NCBI GenBank assembly: GCA_017556805.1
Contig: JAFYMC010000003.1
Location: forward strand, 1-64,000
Reading direction: 5' to 3'
DNA length: 64,000 bases
Origin: Lachnospiraceae bacterium
GTDB taxonomy: Bacteria; Bacillota; Clostridia; Lachnospirales; Lachnospiraceae
Within the stretch, counting starts at the first letter, position 1. The number at the start of each line of letters is the position of its first letter. Both the position numbers and the translations under genes were made by a program. Positions 35,494 to 44,286 of the stretch are shown piece after piece. The notes under the pieces are model-generated. The model saw only the letters and a list, made by a program, of their open reading frames with translations, was not told where the DNA came from and did no database searches.

Positions 35494-36915
35494 ATGGAGA
35501 ATCATTCTTCTACTAAGGTTGTAAAAGCTGGAGCTGGATATGTGATCGGAAATTATTTGGTAAAAGGAATCACATTTTTGTCTGCGCCCATTTTTACAAG
35601 GTTATTGACAACAGCAGAGTTTGGCGATTTTAATACCTATATTTCGTATGAGGCAATTATATATATTCTTGTGGGATTGGCCCTGCATTCTAGTGTAAAT
35701 AATGCTAAATATAAATATGGGAATAAGTTGAATGAGTATGTGTCGGCAATTACGCTGTTTATTATTCTTAGTGCGCTCTTGTGGCTTGGGGCGGCAAATG
35801 TTTTTTTTGACTTTTATAAAGGATGGTTTTGGGATGATCGGCTTGTTGTAAATATGTTAATTGTCCATTGTTTATGCAGTGCACTTTTACAGGTGTATAA
35901 CGCATATAACGGTCTAAATTATAGCTATAAGTCATATGTGAAAATATGTTCATTTAATGCAGTTTTTAATTTGGTATTATCGATTGTATTAATGTTAACG
36001 TTGTTTGAAAAACAACGTTCTTTGGGGCGAATAATAGGAACTGTTATTCCAATGCTTTTTGTGGGAATTTATATTGTCTATTTCTTTTTTAAAAAGGCAA
36101 AACCGGCAATATCTAAAGATTATTGGATTTTTGGACTGAAATATAGTTTGCCTGTTGTACCACACGGAATTTCACAGGTTGTATTATCCAGTTTTGATCG
36201 GATTATGATTAAGTCGTTAATAGGGGCGGCAGAGGCCGGAATATATAGTTTTGCATATACGATTTATACTTTGTTTAGAGTTGTGGCAACTTCATTAGAA
36301 AATGTCTGGAAGCCATGGGTATATGAAAGGATGGACACGAAAGACTATGAGGGAATTCGAAAGCAGGGAAGTAGATATGCGTTAGGAATGGCCGTTTTAA
36401 CTTCATTAGTTATAGTTGTGTCACCTGAATTGACGAAGATATTAGGGGATAGGGAATATTGGGACTCTACAGAGTGCGTTGTTCCAGTGATGATTGGAGG
36501 TTTTTTTGCTTTCTTATATACATTACCGTCAGTAATTGAATATTTTTACGGTAAAACAAAATTTATTGCAATAGGGACAATGCTGGCAGCGGGGACAAAT
36601 GTTTTGTTGAATTATGTGTTTATACCACGTTACGGATACATAGCGGCCGCGTATACAACGCTTGTAACATATGCTTTATATTTTATATTCCATGCTTTTT
36701 TTGCCAAAAAAATACATGGAAGCAATTTGCTTGACATAAAGAGATTGTTGCTGATATCATTAGGGGTAATTGTGATTGGCGGGTGTACAATTTTATTGGA
36801 AGATAGATGGATTGTTAGATGGATATTAGGATTAATAATTGGTTTGGCAGGTTTGCTTTGGGGAGAGCATATATTCGGAATCAGTAAAATGATTAGAAAG
36901 AAGATGGCAAGATAA
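35494..36915 (+). CDS. Wzx-like oligosaccharide flippase
   Basis: 473 aa with 12-14 predicted membrane helices. The N-terminus (AGYVIGNYLVKGITFLSAPIFTRLLT, of which only the pattern matters) is the polysaccharide-transport (MATE/MVF superfamily) signature. It should flip the lipid-linked repeat unit across the membrane for the Wzy-like polymerase. Among the most AT-rich genes here: bases 35941-36000 have 13 G/C of 60. Confidence 0.88.
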   Translation: MENHSSTKVVKAGAGYVIGNYLVKGITFLSAPIFTRLLTTAEFGDFNTYISYEAIIYILVGLALHSSVNNAKYKYGNKLNEYVSAITLFIILSALLWLGAANVFFDFYKGWFWDDRLVVNMLIVHCLCSALLQVYNAYNGLNYSYKSYVKICSFNAVFNLVLSIVLMLTLFEKQRSLGRIIGTVIPMLFVGIYIVYFFFKKAKPAISKDYWIFGLKYSLPVVPHGISQVVLSSFDRIMIKSLIGAAEAGIYSFAYTIYTLFRVVATSLENVWKPWVYERMDTKDYEGIRKQGSRYALGMAVLTSLVIVVSPELTKILGDREYWDSTECVVPVMIGGFFAFLYTLPSVIEYFYGKTKFIAIGTMLAAGTNVLLNYVFIPRYGYIAAAYTTLVTYALYFIFHAFFAKKIHGSNLLDIKRLLLISLGVIVIGGCTILLEDRWIVRWILGLIIGLAGLLWGEHIFGISKMIRKKMAR

Positions 36916-36934
36916 ATGGCAGAGGAGAAAATGC

Positions 36935-38014
36935 ATGAAGCGCGATGAACGGATGGACATTATAAAAGGCATAGCAATTATCCTTATGGTAGTAGGGCAT
37001 AGCGGAGTCTCTTTTAAAGGCTTTATTTACCTGTTTCATATGGCTGTTTTTTTTATGGTGAGCGGATACTTGTTTTCTTTTCGAAAGATTACATCAGTGA
37101 AAGAAGCAAAAAGTTATGTAATAAGAAAGATAAAAGGAATATGGTGGCCATATTTCCTATGGAATGCAATTTATACCATATTAAACAATTTCTTTATTTG
37201 GACGAGGATTTATTCGGATAAGGAATTTGTTGTAGAAAACGTATTAGTCAGTGGTCATGCGCTTATGAGTATAAAGGACATGGCAATTAACATTATTAAA
37301 GGCTTTTTTATGTTGGGGAGGACCGAGATGGGCGGGGCCTTTTGGTTCTTGAGAACGCTTTTTGTTTTATCCATTTTGTTTGGCCTAATTGATTATATGT
37401 TGAATAAGATAATACGAAGAGAAAAGATAGTGGATGTCGTACATTTATTGATAGCTCTTGGTTTTATGTGTGCGGGTTACGCGGCTAATCTGTTACATAT
37501 CAAATCTTTAGTTGTACCGACTATTTTTTCGGTGTATGTCCTTTACTTTTTTGGCTATGCAATTAATAGATACGAAATAATGAAACATTTAAAGAATTGG
37601 GTGTCCATACTGATTGGATTGTTTCTTTTGTTGGGATGTAATGGTAGGGTAGAAATTTCGTTGGGAAATAACAGCTATGGAAATCCCCTATATCTTGTGG
37701 TGTGTTCTTTGGGGGGATGGTTGCTGATTTATGGGGTGGCGGATGTGATAAACAGGTGTCGCCATAATAGAATCTGGAGAGCTTTGGGTGTTAATAGTTT
37801 GCCGATAGTTGTACATCATTTTTGGTGTTTTAAGATAGTAACGTATATTCAAATTCTGTTGCTGGGGTATTCAAAGAGGTGTTTGGCTGCCTTCCCTTAC
37901 TTAAATGCAGATGGGCTTTGGTGGGTGGCTTACACTGTAGTTGGATGTGCAGTTCCGTTGCTGTTAGCTATTTCAGTAAAGAAAGGGAAAGAGAAGATTA
38001 AAAGTCATGCATAG
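36935..38014 (+). CDS. Acyltransferase family 3 membrane protein
   Basis: 359 aa, about ten membrane helices. It opens RDERMDIIKGIAIILMVVGHSG, the start of the acyltransferase-3 family with the catalytic His in VVGHSG. Members O-acetylate polysaccharides or peptidoglycan. Here it probably decorates the polymer made by this operon. GAGGAG lies just upstream; its end overlaps the next gene by eight bases. Confidence 0.85.
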   Translation: MKRDERMDIIKGIAIILMVVGHSGVSFKGFIYLFHMAVFFMVSGYLFSFRKITSVKEAKSYVIRKIKGIWWPYFLWNAIYTILNNFFIWTRIYSDKEFVVENVLVSGHALMSIKDMAINIIKGFFMLGRTEMGGAFWFLRTLFVLSILFGLIDYMLNKIIRREKIVDVVHLLIALGFMCAGYAANLLHIKSLVVPTIFSVYVLYFFGYAINRYEIMKHLKNWVSILIGLFLLLGCNGRVEISLGNNSYGNPLYLVVCSLGGWLLIYGVADVINRCRHNRIWRALGVNSLPIVVHHFWCFKIVTYIQILLLGYSKRCLAAFPYLNADGLWWVAYTVVGCAVPLLLAISVKKGKEKIKSHA

Positions 38015-38378
38015 GATATTCAGTTATGCTAAATCCCATGTTTACGAGTTGCATGCTATCTTTGTAGCAACCGTTGCTGTAGTTTTAATGTTTTTGATAA
38101 AGAAACCGATAAAGAATTGGATTGCCAGACAAGTTGACAACAGAATAGTACATAAGCCAGAACTTTCCGAGAATAGAAGGATTCTCATTCGTAGAGGAAA
38201 TATGTTATTGATTATACTGACCATGCTCCTTTCCTTTGGATTGTTTTGGGTTGCATCCGTTATATCCCCACTGATAAATTTTTCTTTTCCGACAGCAGTG
38301 ATGAGCGGTGTGTTTGCCTTATGTGAGTATGCGTTTTTAGACCAGATTACATTTGATATTCGGGATGAGGATGAGTAG
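38007..38378 (+). CDS. Small membrane protein, pair member 1
   Basis: 123 aa, not recognised. Helices at about 16-32, 65-85 and 92-112, with a basic KKPIKNWIARQVD after the first and an RRGNMLLIILTML start of the second. Ends acidic (FDIRDEDE). It resembles the next protein in layout and spacing (P-I-K motif, then an N and hydrophobic helix). Overlaps the acyltransferase gene by eight bases, so it is translated with it. Confidence 0.7.
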   Translation: MHRIFSYAKSHVYELHAIFVATVAVVLMFLIKKPIKNWIARQVDNRIVHKPELSENRRILIRRGNMLLIILTMLLSFGLFWVASVISPLINFSFPTAVMSGVFALCEYAFLDQITFDIRDEDE

Positions 38379-38380
38379 AT

Positions 38381-38689
38381 ATGAATATGGCGATTTCGTT
38401 TTTTGTGGGATGCGTTACCTTTGTGTTAATGATGATAATAAAAATCCCCATTAAGAAAATTATTTTTTCGGTAGTAGAATGTGTGGTTGATGATGAAGAC
38501 CGGCAATACATACTCTATAAACGATGGAATACGATATTGTTTTTTGTAACATTGTTGGTTGCCGCCGTCTGTTATTGTTACGTTGCGGTTGTGTTGAAAA
38601 TCGATCATTTTAAATGGTGCTGCTCCGTAAAGGCAGGAGCAATCGCCATTGCATTATATGCAGTATATGAACAGTGGTTTGAAGAGTAG
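38381..38689 (+). CDS. Small membrane protein, pair member 2
   Basis: 102 aa, not recognised. Helices at about 5-21, 50-70 and 77-97, with IKIPIKKIIFSVVE after the first and YKRWNTILFFVTLLVAA forming the second: the same plan as the protein encoded two bases upstream, so the two are probably distant duplicates. Ends EQWFEE. Confidence 0.7.
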   Translation: MNMAISFFVGCVTFVLMMIIKIPIKKIIFSVVECVVDDEDRQYILYKRWNTILFFVTLLVAAVCYCYVAVVLKIDHFKWCCSVKAGAIAIALYAVYEQWFEE

Positions 38690-38706
38690 AGGGAAGAGGT
38701 GAAGGG

Positions 38707-39873
38707 ATGAGTATTTCAGAGTATTTAGCAGAGTTGGTACGTGCCCAGTTAGATGGAAGAAAGCCGACAGAACTGCCGCAAGAGATTACGGTGGAAGAGA
38801 TTTTGGATATTGCACATCGCAATCACATGGATTACCTTTTTTTGGGGGCATTGTTGAAAACGGAAGGAATTCCGGAGGAATATATGGGAGCCATGCGTAG
38901 CCGGGTAATGCGTAGTTTGATGCGGACGGTTACTCAGGTAACGGAATTAAAGGAGATGGAGCGTTCCTTTGAGGAGGCCGGGATTAAGAATCAACCGATG
39001 AAGGGAGCGCGGATGAAGTTCTTTTATCCGGCACCGGAAATGCGTGAAATGAGTGACATTGATGTGCTGATTGATGGGGAGTGCATGCAAAATGCGACAG
39101 AGATATTGGTTGAAAAAGGATACACATTGTTTCGTTCCGTAAAGCATCATGATATTTATCAAAAGGCTCCGTTTATGGTGGTTGAGGCTCATAAGGTGAT
39201 GTACGACAAGACGGTAGATGAGGAGCAGTATAAGTATTTTTCAAACTTTTCCAGAGCGGTTTTGAGGGAAGGAATGAAGTATACATACGACTTTAATCCG
39301 GAGGATTTTTACGTTTACATGATGGCACATATGGCAAAGCATTTCTATACCATGGGCTGTGGAATCCGTAATTTGGTGGATGTATATGTGTATCGTGAAA
39401 AATTCGGTTCTGTTCTGAATGAGGAGTATGTAAAGACAGAACTGAAGAAGTGCGGTATTTTAGAGTTTACAAAGCATATGGAAAAGCTGGCGGCGATTTG
39501 GTTGAAAGGCGAAAAAAGCAGTCCGTTTTATGAGGACTTGTTCCAATATATGATGGACAGCGGGATCTACGGTAAGGATGAGAACGGCATTTGGAATAAG
39601 TTTTCCGAAGAGAAGATGAAGGATAAGGATGCTACACCGAGTCAGTTAAAACGTTGGTATTATTTCCCGCCGGTTTCTTATATGGCGGAGTATTACCCGT
39701 GGCTGGAAACGTGTCCGTTCTTACTTCCGGTGGCGTGGGGGATTCGCTTTTTCCGTGGTATCTTTATGAAAAAGGGTGAAAAGAAGCGGAAGATGGTACA
39801 TGAGATTGAAGCAGATAAGGTAAAGACCTATCAGACGATTTATCAGAACATGGGGCTTCATTTTAAAAAGTAA
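38707..39873 (+). CDS. Nucleotidyltransferase-fold protein of lasso-peptide type
   Basis: 388 aa. Matches the uncharacterised nucleotidyltransferase family seen in peptide clusters: MKGARMKFFYPAPEMREMSDIDVLID (98-123 in pattern), where KGA and the S-D-I-D metal site stand out, followed by EAHKVM. In the paeninodin and pseudomycoidin clusters a gene of this family accompanies the kinase and is tied to sugar modification of the peptide. Base composition returns to that of the chromosome. The B2 gene follows by 16 bases. Confidence 0.75.
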   Translation: MSISEYLAELVRAQLDGRKPTELPQEITVEEILDIAHRNHMDYLFLGALLKTEGIPEEYMGAMRSRVMRSLMRTVTQVTELKEMERSFEEAGIKNQPMKGARMKFFYPAPEMREMSDIDVLIDGECMQNATEILVEKGYTLFRSVKHHDIYQKAPFMVVEAHKVMYDKTVDEEQYKYFSNFSRAVLREGMKYTYDFNPEDFYVYMMAHMAKHFYTMGCGIRNLVDVYVYREKFGSVLNEEYVKTELKKCGILEFTKHMEKLAAIWLKGEKSSPFYEDLFQYMMDSGIYGKDENGIWNKFSEEKMKDKDATPSQLKRWYYFPPVSYMAEYYPWLETCPFLLPVAWGIRFFRGIFMKKGEKKRKMVHEIEADKVKTYQTIYQNMGLHFKK

Positions 39874-39889
39874 CAGGGGATGACAAAGG

Positions 39890-40339
39890 ATGAAATGGAA
39901 GGATAGTATTTTTGCAAAGGGATACCGTTTCCTGAAATATTGTAAATTCAAACCGCTTTGTTTCAAGGCGCTGTGCTGCTCGGCGTATTATCGGCTCTGT
40001 ATTTTGCTTTGTAAACCGGCGCGCTTGCACAAGCACTGGGGCGTACAGGGAGAGGAATCCCCGGAGGAGGAAACAAGGGAAGTATATCGTTATGCCTACC
40101 GGGTTTCTTATGCGGTGGACCGTATTTGTACCCGGACTACTTGGGAAAGTAAGTGCCTGGTGCGGGCATTATCTGCACAGAGATTAATAAAAAGAAAGGG
40201 CATTCAAAGCACCCTTTATCTCGGCTGTAAGATGGACGAGGGAAAGATGGTTGCCCATGCTTGGTTGCGTGTAGGAAAGATGTATGTAACCGGCGGAAAC
40301 GGCGAAGGGTACGCGGTGGTGGATAAGTATATGAGATGA
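39890..40339 (+). CDS. Lasso peptide B2 protein (transglutaminase-like leader protease)
   Basis: 149 aa, the usual size of split B2 proteins. The C-terminal transglutaminase-like domain has the catalytic Cys in WESKCLVRALSAQRL (C89) and His in MVAHAWLRVG (H123); the third acidic residue is not obvious. The N-terminus is basic and Cys-rich. B2 proteins cut the leader from the precursor with help of B1. It follows the nucleotidyltransferase gene by 16 bases. The GT32 gene separates it from B1. Confidence 0.8.
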   Translation: MKWKDSIFAKGYRFLKYCKFKPLCFKALCCSAYYRLCILLCKPARLHKHWGVQGEESPEEETREVYRYAYRVSYAVDRICTRTTWESKCLVRALSAQRLIKRKGIQSTLYLGCKMDEGKMVAHAWLRVGKMYVTGGNGEGYAVVDKYMR

Positions 40340-40364
40340 CCGCTACATTGCATAGACGAGATAC

Positions 40365-40393
40365 TTGATAACTAATTTATTAGATGCTATAAT
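40365..40393 (+). promoter_or_regulatory. Promoter of the GT32 gene
   Basis: TTGATA (40365-40370), 17 bp, TATAAT (40388-40393), 36 bases before the GT32 start. Confidence 0.75.
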
Positions 40394-40428
40394 ATACTGA
40401 GATGTTTTAGTTCTTAACGGAGGATACA

Positions 40429-41271
40429 ATGGAAGAAAAAGTACAAGTGATACCTAAAATTATTCATTATTGTTGGTTTGGGGGGAATCCGATTCCGGAG
40501 GATTTGCAAGAATGTATAGATTCGTGGAAACAACTGGAGGGGTATACCCTGATGAGATGGGATGAATCGAATTGTACATTTGATGAAAATGAATATATAA
40601 AAAAGGCATACGCTGAGAAGAAGTTCGCGTATATTAGTGACTATTACAGACTTAAAGCATTAGATGAGTATGGTGGTATTTACTTGGATACAGATGCAAA
40701 GGTATTTAAATCATTTGATCCTTTATTACATCATGAAGTATTTTTTAATTTTATCTACGACTGTTCGGTTGGCTTAGGTGTCATCGGAGCGCAAAAAGGG
40801 AGTAAGTTCATTAAGGCACTATTAGAGATGTACGATAAGACTGTTTTTGGGAAAACAGCGAACGGAAAGGTAATAGAGTATATTGATGGGAAAATAGTGG
40901 TAAACGGATTCATCACTAACAATTATTATTGTACATACTATATTTTAAAAAATTATCCGGAGTTTAGGTTAAATAATAAATACCAGGATATGGGGGATTT
41001 TGCTATTTATCCTAAGGAGTTGTTTGAAATCGGCACATTATCTAAAAGACATTATGTGATTCACTATAGTGTTGGTGCTTGGAGGGTAAAAAAAGAGCAG
41101 AGTGCCACATTGAAGGGAAAGATAAAGCAGGCAATACAAGGATTTCCAAAATTATATGAAGTAGTTCAGATTATAGTGCGTAAAATCAGATATAGAAAAG
41201 CCAATAAGAGAATTCCGTTTTATCCGTATTCGGTTGCTCAAAAAAAGGGACAACCATTACCGGAGTTATAG
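40429..41271 (+). CDS. Glycosyltransferase family 32 (OCH1-like)
   Basis: 280 aa. IPKIIHYCWFGGNPIPEDL at the N-terminus, then SDYYRLKALDEYGGIYLDTDAKV with the DxD metal site (YLDTD, about 84). Capsule GT32 enzymes transfer hexoses. It has its own promoter, an AT-rich composition like the Wzx/Wzy block, and splits the B2 and B1 lasso genes. It could act on the polysaccharide or on the peptide. Confidence 0.88.
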   Translation: MEEKVQVIPKIIHYCWFGGNPIPEDLQECIDSWKQLEGYTLMRWDESNCTFDENEYIKKAYAEKKFAYISDYYRLKALDEYGGIYLDTDAKVFKSFDPLLHHEVFFNFIYDCSVGLGVIGAQKGSKFIKALLEMYDKTVFGKTANGKVIEYIDGKIVVNGFITNNYYCTYYILKNYPEFRLNNKYQDMGDFAIYPKELFEIGTLSKRHYVIHYSVGAWRVKKEQSATLKGKIKQAIQGFPKLYEVVQIIVRKIRYRKANKRIPFYPYSVAQKKGQPLPEL

Positions 41272-41366
41272 AAGAACTTAGTTGTGGCAGATAAAATAAC
41301 ATAGGGTTATAAACATATAAATCGAAAAATAACCCCTAATATATTATACAAGCGGAGGAAATCTGT

Positions 41367-41633
41367 ATGGACAAGAACGCAACAATCGTAATGAAGAAGA
41401 AACTGAATGTAACCGACCTTGCGGGAGAAAAGGTTATGGTTGATTTTGAGAGCGGTAAGTACTTCCTGATTAAGGGTGTGGGCAACGACATCTGGGATAT
41501 GCTTCAGGAGGAGACTACGCCGGCGAAGATTATTGAGCAGCTGTTATCGGAGTATGATGTAACGGCAGAGGAGTGCGAGCGTTCCGTAGAGGAGTTCCTT
41601 GGAAAGTTAAAGGAGCTTAAGTTTATTGACTAA
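41367..41633 (+). CDS. Lasso peptide B1 protein (PqqD-like, leader-binding)
   Basis: 88 aa. Full PqqD/RRE pattern: LAGEKVMVDFESGKYFLIKG, then IWDMLQ, an IIEQLLSEYDV segment and LGKLKELKFID. B1 proteins bind the leader at its aromatic-x-x-P motif (W4-P7 in the precursor here) and present it to B2 and C. No radical SAM gene is present, which argues against a sactipeptide or PQQ role. GCGGAGG precedes the ATG; the exporter gene follows by 21 bases. Confidence 0.85.
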   Translation: MDKNATIVMKKKLNVTDLAGEKVMVDFESGKYFLIKGVGNDIWDMLQEETTPAKIIEQLLSEYDVTAEECERSVEEFLGKLKELKFID

Positions 41634-41654
41634 CAAAGGATATGGTTATAACCT

Positions 41655-43331
41655 ATGGGTAAATTAAAAAGTTTATGGAAGGACAGGGGCAATCAGCTTA
41701 AGTATGCCAAGTGGCTGATGGGTTATACCAAGCCGTATCTGGGACGCATTATTCTTATGATGTGTATTACTTTGGCCAGTTCGGTAGTGTCCTTGTTTAT
41801 GGTAACCTTGTCAAAGGACATTATCGACAGGGCGACCCTCGGCAATAAGTTTATGTCGCTGGTCGTGGGGTATCTTTTGTTGACCTTGGCGTTACAGGCG
41901 GTGAGCGTGGTGTCTACCTTGCTGTCCACGGTGTTGACGGAGAAGTACTCTTTCGGTATACGTAAGCAGGTATATGAGAAGATTATCAATTCTCACTGGA
42001 TGGATGTGAAAAAGTATCATACGGGAGATTTGATGACAAGATTGACCAGTGATGCGGGTAATATTGCGGACGGTATCATCGGGACGATTCCGAATATCAT
42101 TATTTTGGGAATTGAGTTGCTCATGGTGTTCTTTACCTTGTTTTTCTATTCGAAGCTGTTGGCTTGTTTTGCGCTTTTGGTGGCGCCGGTGGCAGGTATC
42201 GTGTCCTGGCTGTTCGGACGGAGGCTGAAGAAGCTGCAGGTAAAGGTACAGGAGTCGGAGGCTTCCTATCGTTCCTTTTTACAGGAGAGCTTGGCAAATC
42301 TTTTGGTAGTAAAGGCTTTTGCCAACGAGGACTATTCCGCAAAGCGTTTGACGGAGCTTCGGGATGAACGCTTTACGTGGGTGTTTAAAAGAGCAAAGAT
42401 GGGTCTGGCCAGCTCTACGACGATTTCCGTGGCGTTCCAGCTGGGTTATTTGGTGGCATTTGCCTACGGTGCCATGTTGATTGCGGCAAAGACCATTACA
42501 TACGGTACCATGTCCGTGTTCCTGACGTTGGTAAACCGGGTACAGTCTCCGATTTTAGGTCTGGCGCATCAGGTGCCGAAGGTGGTTTCCGTATTAGCCT
42601 CTGCGGGCCGTGTGATGGAGCTGCAGAATATTCCGTTAGAGAAAAAAGAAGAGATTACGATGCAGACCGAGCATGTGGGCGTGGATATTAAGGAGTTGAC
42701 CTTCGGCTACACCGATGAGCTGGTGCTGGAGAATGTATCGTTAAACGTAAAGCCGGGTGAGTTTGTGGCCATTATCGGTGAGTCCGGTATCGGAAAGACG
42801 ACTCTGATTCGTTTGATTATGTCCTTTATGAGTAATATGCAGGGAGATGTAAGCTTCTATAATGCACAGGGCGAGAGCATCCATGCAAATGCCAGCACCC
42901 GTAATTTCATTGCCTATGTGCCGCAGGGAAATACGTTGTTCAGCGGTACGGTGCGGGAGAATATTTTAATGGGTAATCTGCAGGCAACCGAGGAGGAGAT
43001 TTATGCTGCATTAAAGCTTTCCGCAGGCTACGATTTTGTAATGGATCTGCCGAACGGTCTGGATACGGTCATCGGAGAGCGGGGACACGGTATTTCCGAA
43101 GGACAGGCTCAGCGTATTGCCATTGCCAGAGCCTTTGTACGTAAGGCACCGCTGTTGATTCTGGATGAGGCGACCTCTTCTCTGGACGAGGCAACGGAGT
43201 TGTCCGTGCTGGAAGGTTTGCAGGCGTTGACGCCGAAGCCGACCTGTATCATTATTACCCACAGAAAGAGCATTTTGCAGTACTGTGACAGGGAGATCAA
43301 GATTGAAAATACAAAGACGATTGAGTTGTAA
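41655..43331 (+). CDS. ABC exporter, lasso D-type
   Basis: 558 aa, a half-transporter with six N-terminal membrane helices and a C-terminal nucleotide-binding domain: Walker A GESGIGKTTL, signature ISEGQAQRIAIARA (SEGQ for SGGQ), Walker B LLILDEATSSLDE. It has no C39 peptidase domain, so leader removal must occur elsewhere, as by B2. It should form a homodimer that exports the mature peptide. Position directly after B1 supports the lasso role; a terminator follows. Confidence 0.88.
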   Translation: MGKLKSLWKDRGNQLKYAKWLMGYTKPYLGRIILMMCITLASSVVSLFMVTLSKDIIDRATLGNKFMSLVVGYLLLTLALQAVSVVSTLLSTVLTEKYSFGIRKQVYEKIINSHWMDVKKYHTGDLMTRLTSDAGNIADGIIGTIPNIIILGIELLMVFFTLFFYSKLLACFALLVAPVAGIVSWLFGRRLKKLQVKVQESEASYRSFLQESLANLLVVKAFANEDYSAKRLTELRDERFTWVFKRAKMGLASSTTISVAFQLGYLVAFAYGAMLIAAKTITYGTMSVFLTLVNRVQSPILGLAHQVPKVVSVLASAGRVMELQNIPLEKKEEITMQTEHVGVDIKELTFGYTDELVLENVSLNVKPGEFVAIIGESGIGKTTLIRLIMSFMSNMQGDVSFYNAQGESIHANASTRNFIAYVPQGNTLFSGTVRENILMGNLQATEEEIYAALKLSAGYDFVMDLPNGLDTVIGERGHGISEGQAQRIAIARAFVRKAPLLILDEATSSLDEATELSVLEGLQALTPKPTCIIITHRKSILQYCDREIKIENTKTIEL

Positions 43332-43335
43332 AATG

Positions 43336-43368
43336 ACAGCCGTTGCGGAAAATGCAGCGGCTGTTTTC
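43336..43368 (+). terminator. Terminator after the exporter gene
   Basis: 11-bp perfect stem ACAGCCGTTGC / GCAGCGGCTGT with a 7-base loop, then TTTTC. It closes the long plus-strand locus. Confidence 0.85.
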
Positions 43369-43467
43369 AAATAAAAAAATTTTTTGAAACTTTTTCCTCC
43401 ATTCATGTGTATTATAAGTGAGGACCAATCGGGATGAGGGAGAGAAGAAAAATAAGGAGGATAAAAG

Positions 43468-44148
43468 ATGGGTTTGTTTGAAAATGACGAGGAGTACAAA
43501 AAGGACTTGGAGCGAAAGAAAGCAAAAAAGGCCGATATGATGGGCAGTTGGGTTATGGTATTGTTCCGGTTGCAGATAGTTGCAATTGTGGGAAGTGTTA
43601 TGTCCAGTGACTTATTTGAGAAGGTACCGCTGATTTACTATCTGGGGACTTTGATGAATTTCGGAATTTTGATTGCTAATAGTGTTATTCTGATCCGCTT
43701 AAAAGAGGTAGAAGACTGGTTCGGCAAGGCAGGTATCTGTTATCTGGTTTCCGGATGCTCCGGTATTGTGATTGTGCTTCTTGCGTTGGGCGGCGCAGGG
43801 GTGCTGGGGGGAATCTTAACCATTGCGATGGCGATTGTGGAATTGGTAGGAAATTATGATGAGTGCACCGGATACGAGGTATCTCTTCAGGATATTGATG
43901 AGGATCTATCCGTACAATGGTCTGCGCAGTGGAAATTGGAGCTGATTTGTATCTTATCCACGCTGGGGCTAACGATTCTGTCGTTGATTGGTGCGGCTCT
44001 CCTTTCCATGGGAGTTCTTGTTCTTTGTATTATCTTGATGTTGATTGTGGGGGTTGCAAGTATAGTGGTCGGAATCCGTCGGTTAATTTACCTGCATCGT
44101 ACGGCGGTTTGCTTTCAAAATTATGTACCGGATGAGGTAGTGGAATAA
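43468..44148 (+). CDS. Six-helix membrane protein of unknown function
   Basis: 226 aa, not recognised. A charged N-terminus (NDEEYKKDLERKKAKKAD) precedes about six membrane helices in two groups of three, separated by an acidic loop (QDIDEDLSVQW, about 145-155). The two halves may be a duplicated three-helix unit. AAGGAGG precedes the ATG, and it is bounded by terminators on both sides, so it is monocistronic. Confidence 0.75.
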   Translation: MGLFENDEEYKKDLERKKAKKADMMGSWVMVLFRLQIVAIVGSVMSSDLFEKVPLIYYLGTLMNFGILIANSVILIRLKEVEDWFGKAGICYLVSGCSGIVIVLLALGGAGVLGGILTIAMAIVELVGNYDECTGYEVSLQDIDEDLSVQWSAQWKLELICILSTLGLTILSLIGAALLSMGVLVLCIILMLIVGVASIVVGIRRLIYLHRTAVCFQNYVPDEVVE

Positions 44149-44166
44149 ATACATAGGTTGGAAAGG

Positions 44167-44207
44167 AAAAGGGACGAAGCCTTCTGTAAAGGAAGCTTCG
44201 TCCCTTT
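44167..44207 (+). terminator. Terminator after the six-helix protein gene
   Basis: GGGACGAAGCCTTC pairs with GGAAGCTTCGTCCC around TGTAAA (with an offset base), followed by TTTTG. Confidence 0.88.
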
Positions 44208-44224
44208 TGTGCTGTCTCCTCTTC

Positions 44225-44254
44225 TTGCATTACAGGGAGGGAGTGTGTTATACT
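44225..44254 (+). promoter_or_regulatory. Promoter of the fused ABC transporter gene
   Basis: TTGCAT (44225-44230), 18 bp, TATACT (44249-44254), 33 bases before the GTG start. Confidence 0.65.
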
Positions 44255-44286
44255 AGGAAGCGGAAAACGGAAAGGAGGAAAGGCCT

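Noticed and set aside
13316..43331. Lanthipeptide or sactipeptide cluster
   Set aside because: No lanthionine synthetase, cyclase (LanC-like) or radical SAM gene was found; B1, B2, C and exporter fit lasso peptides.
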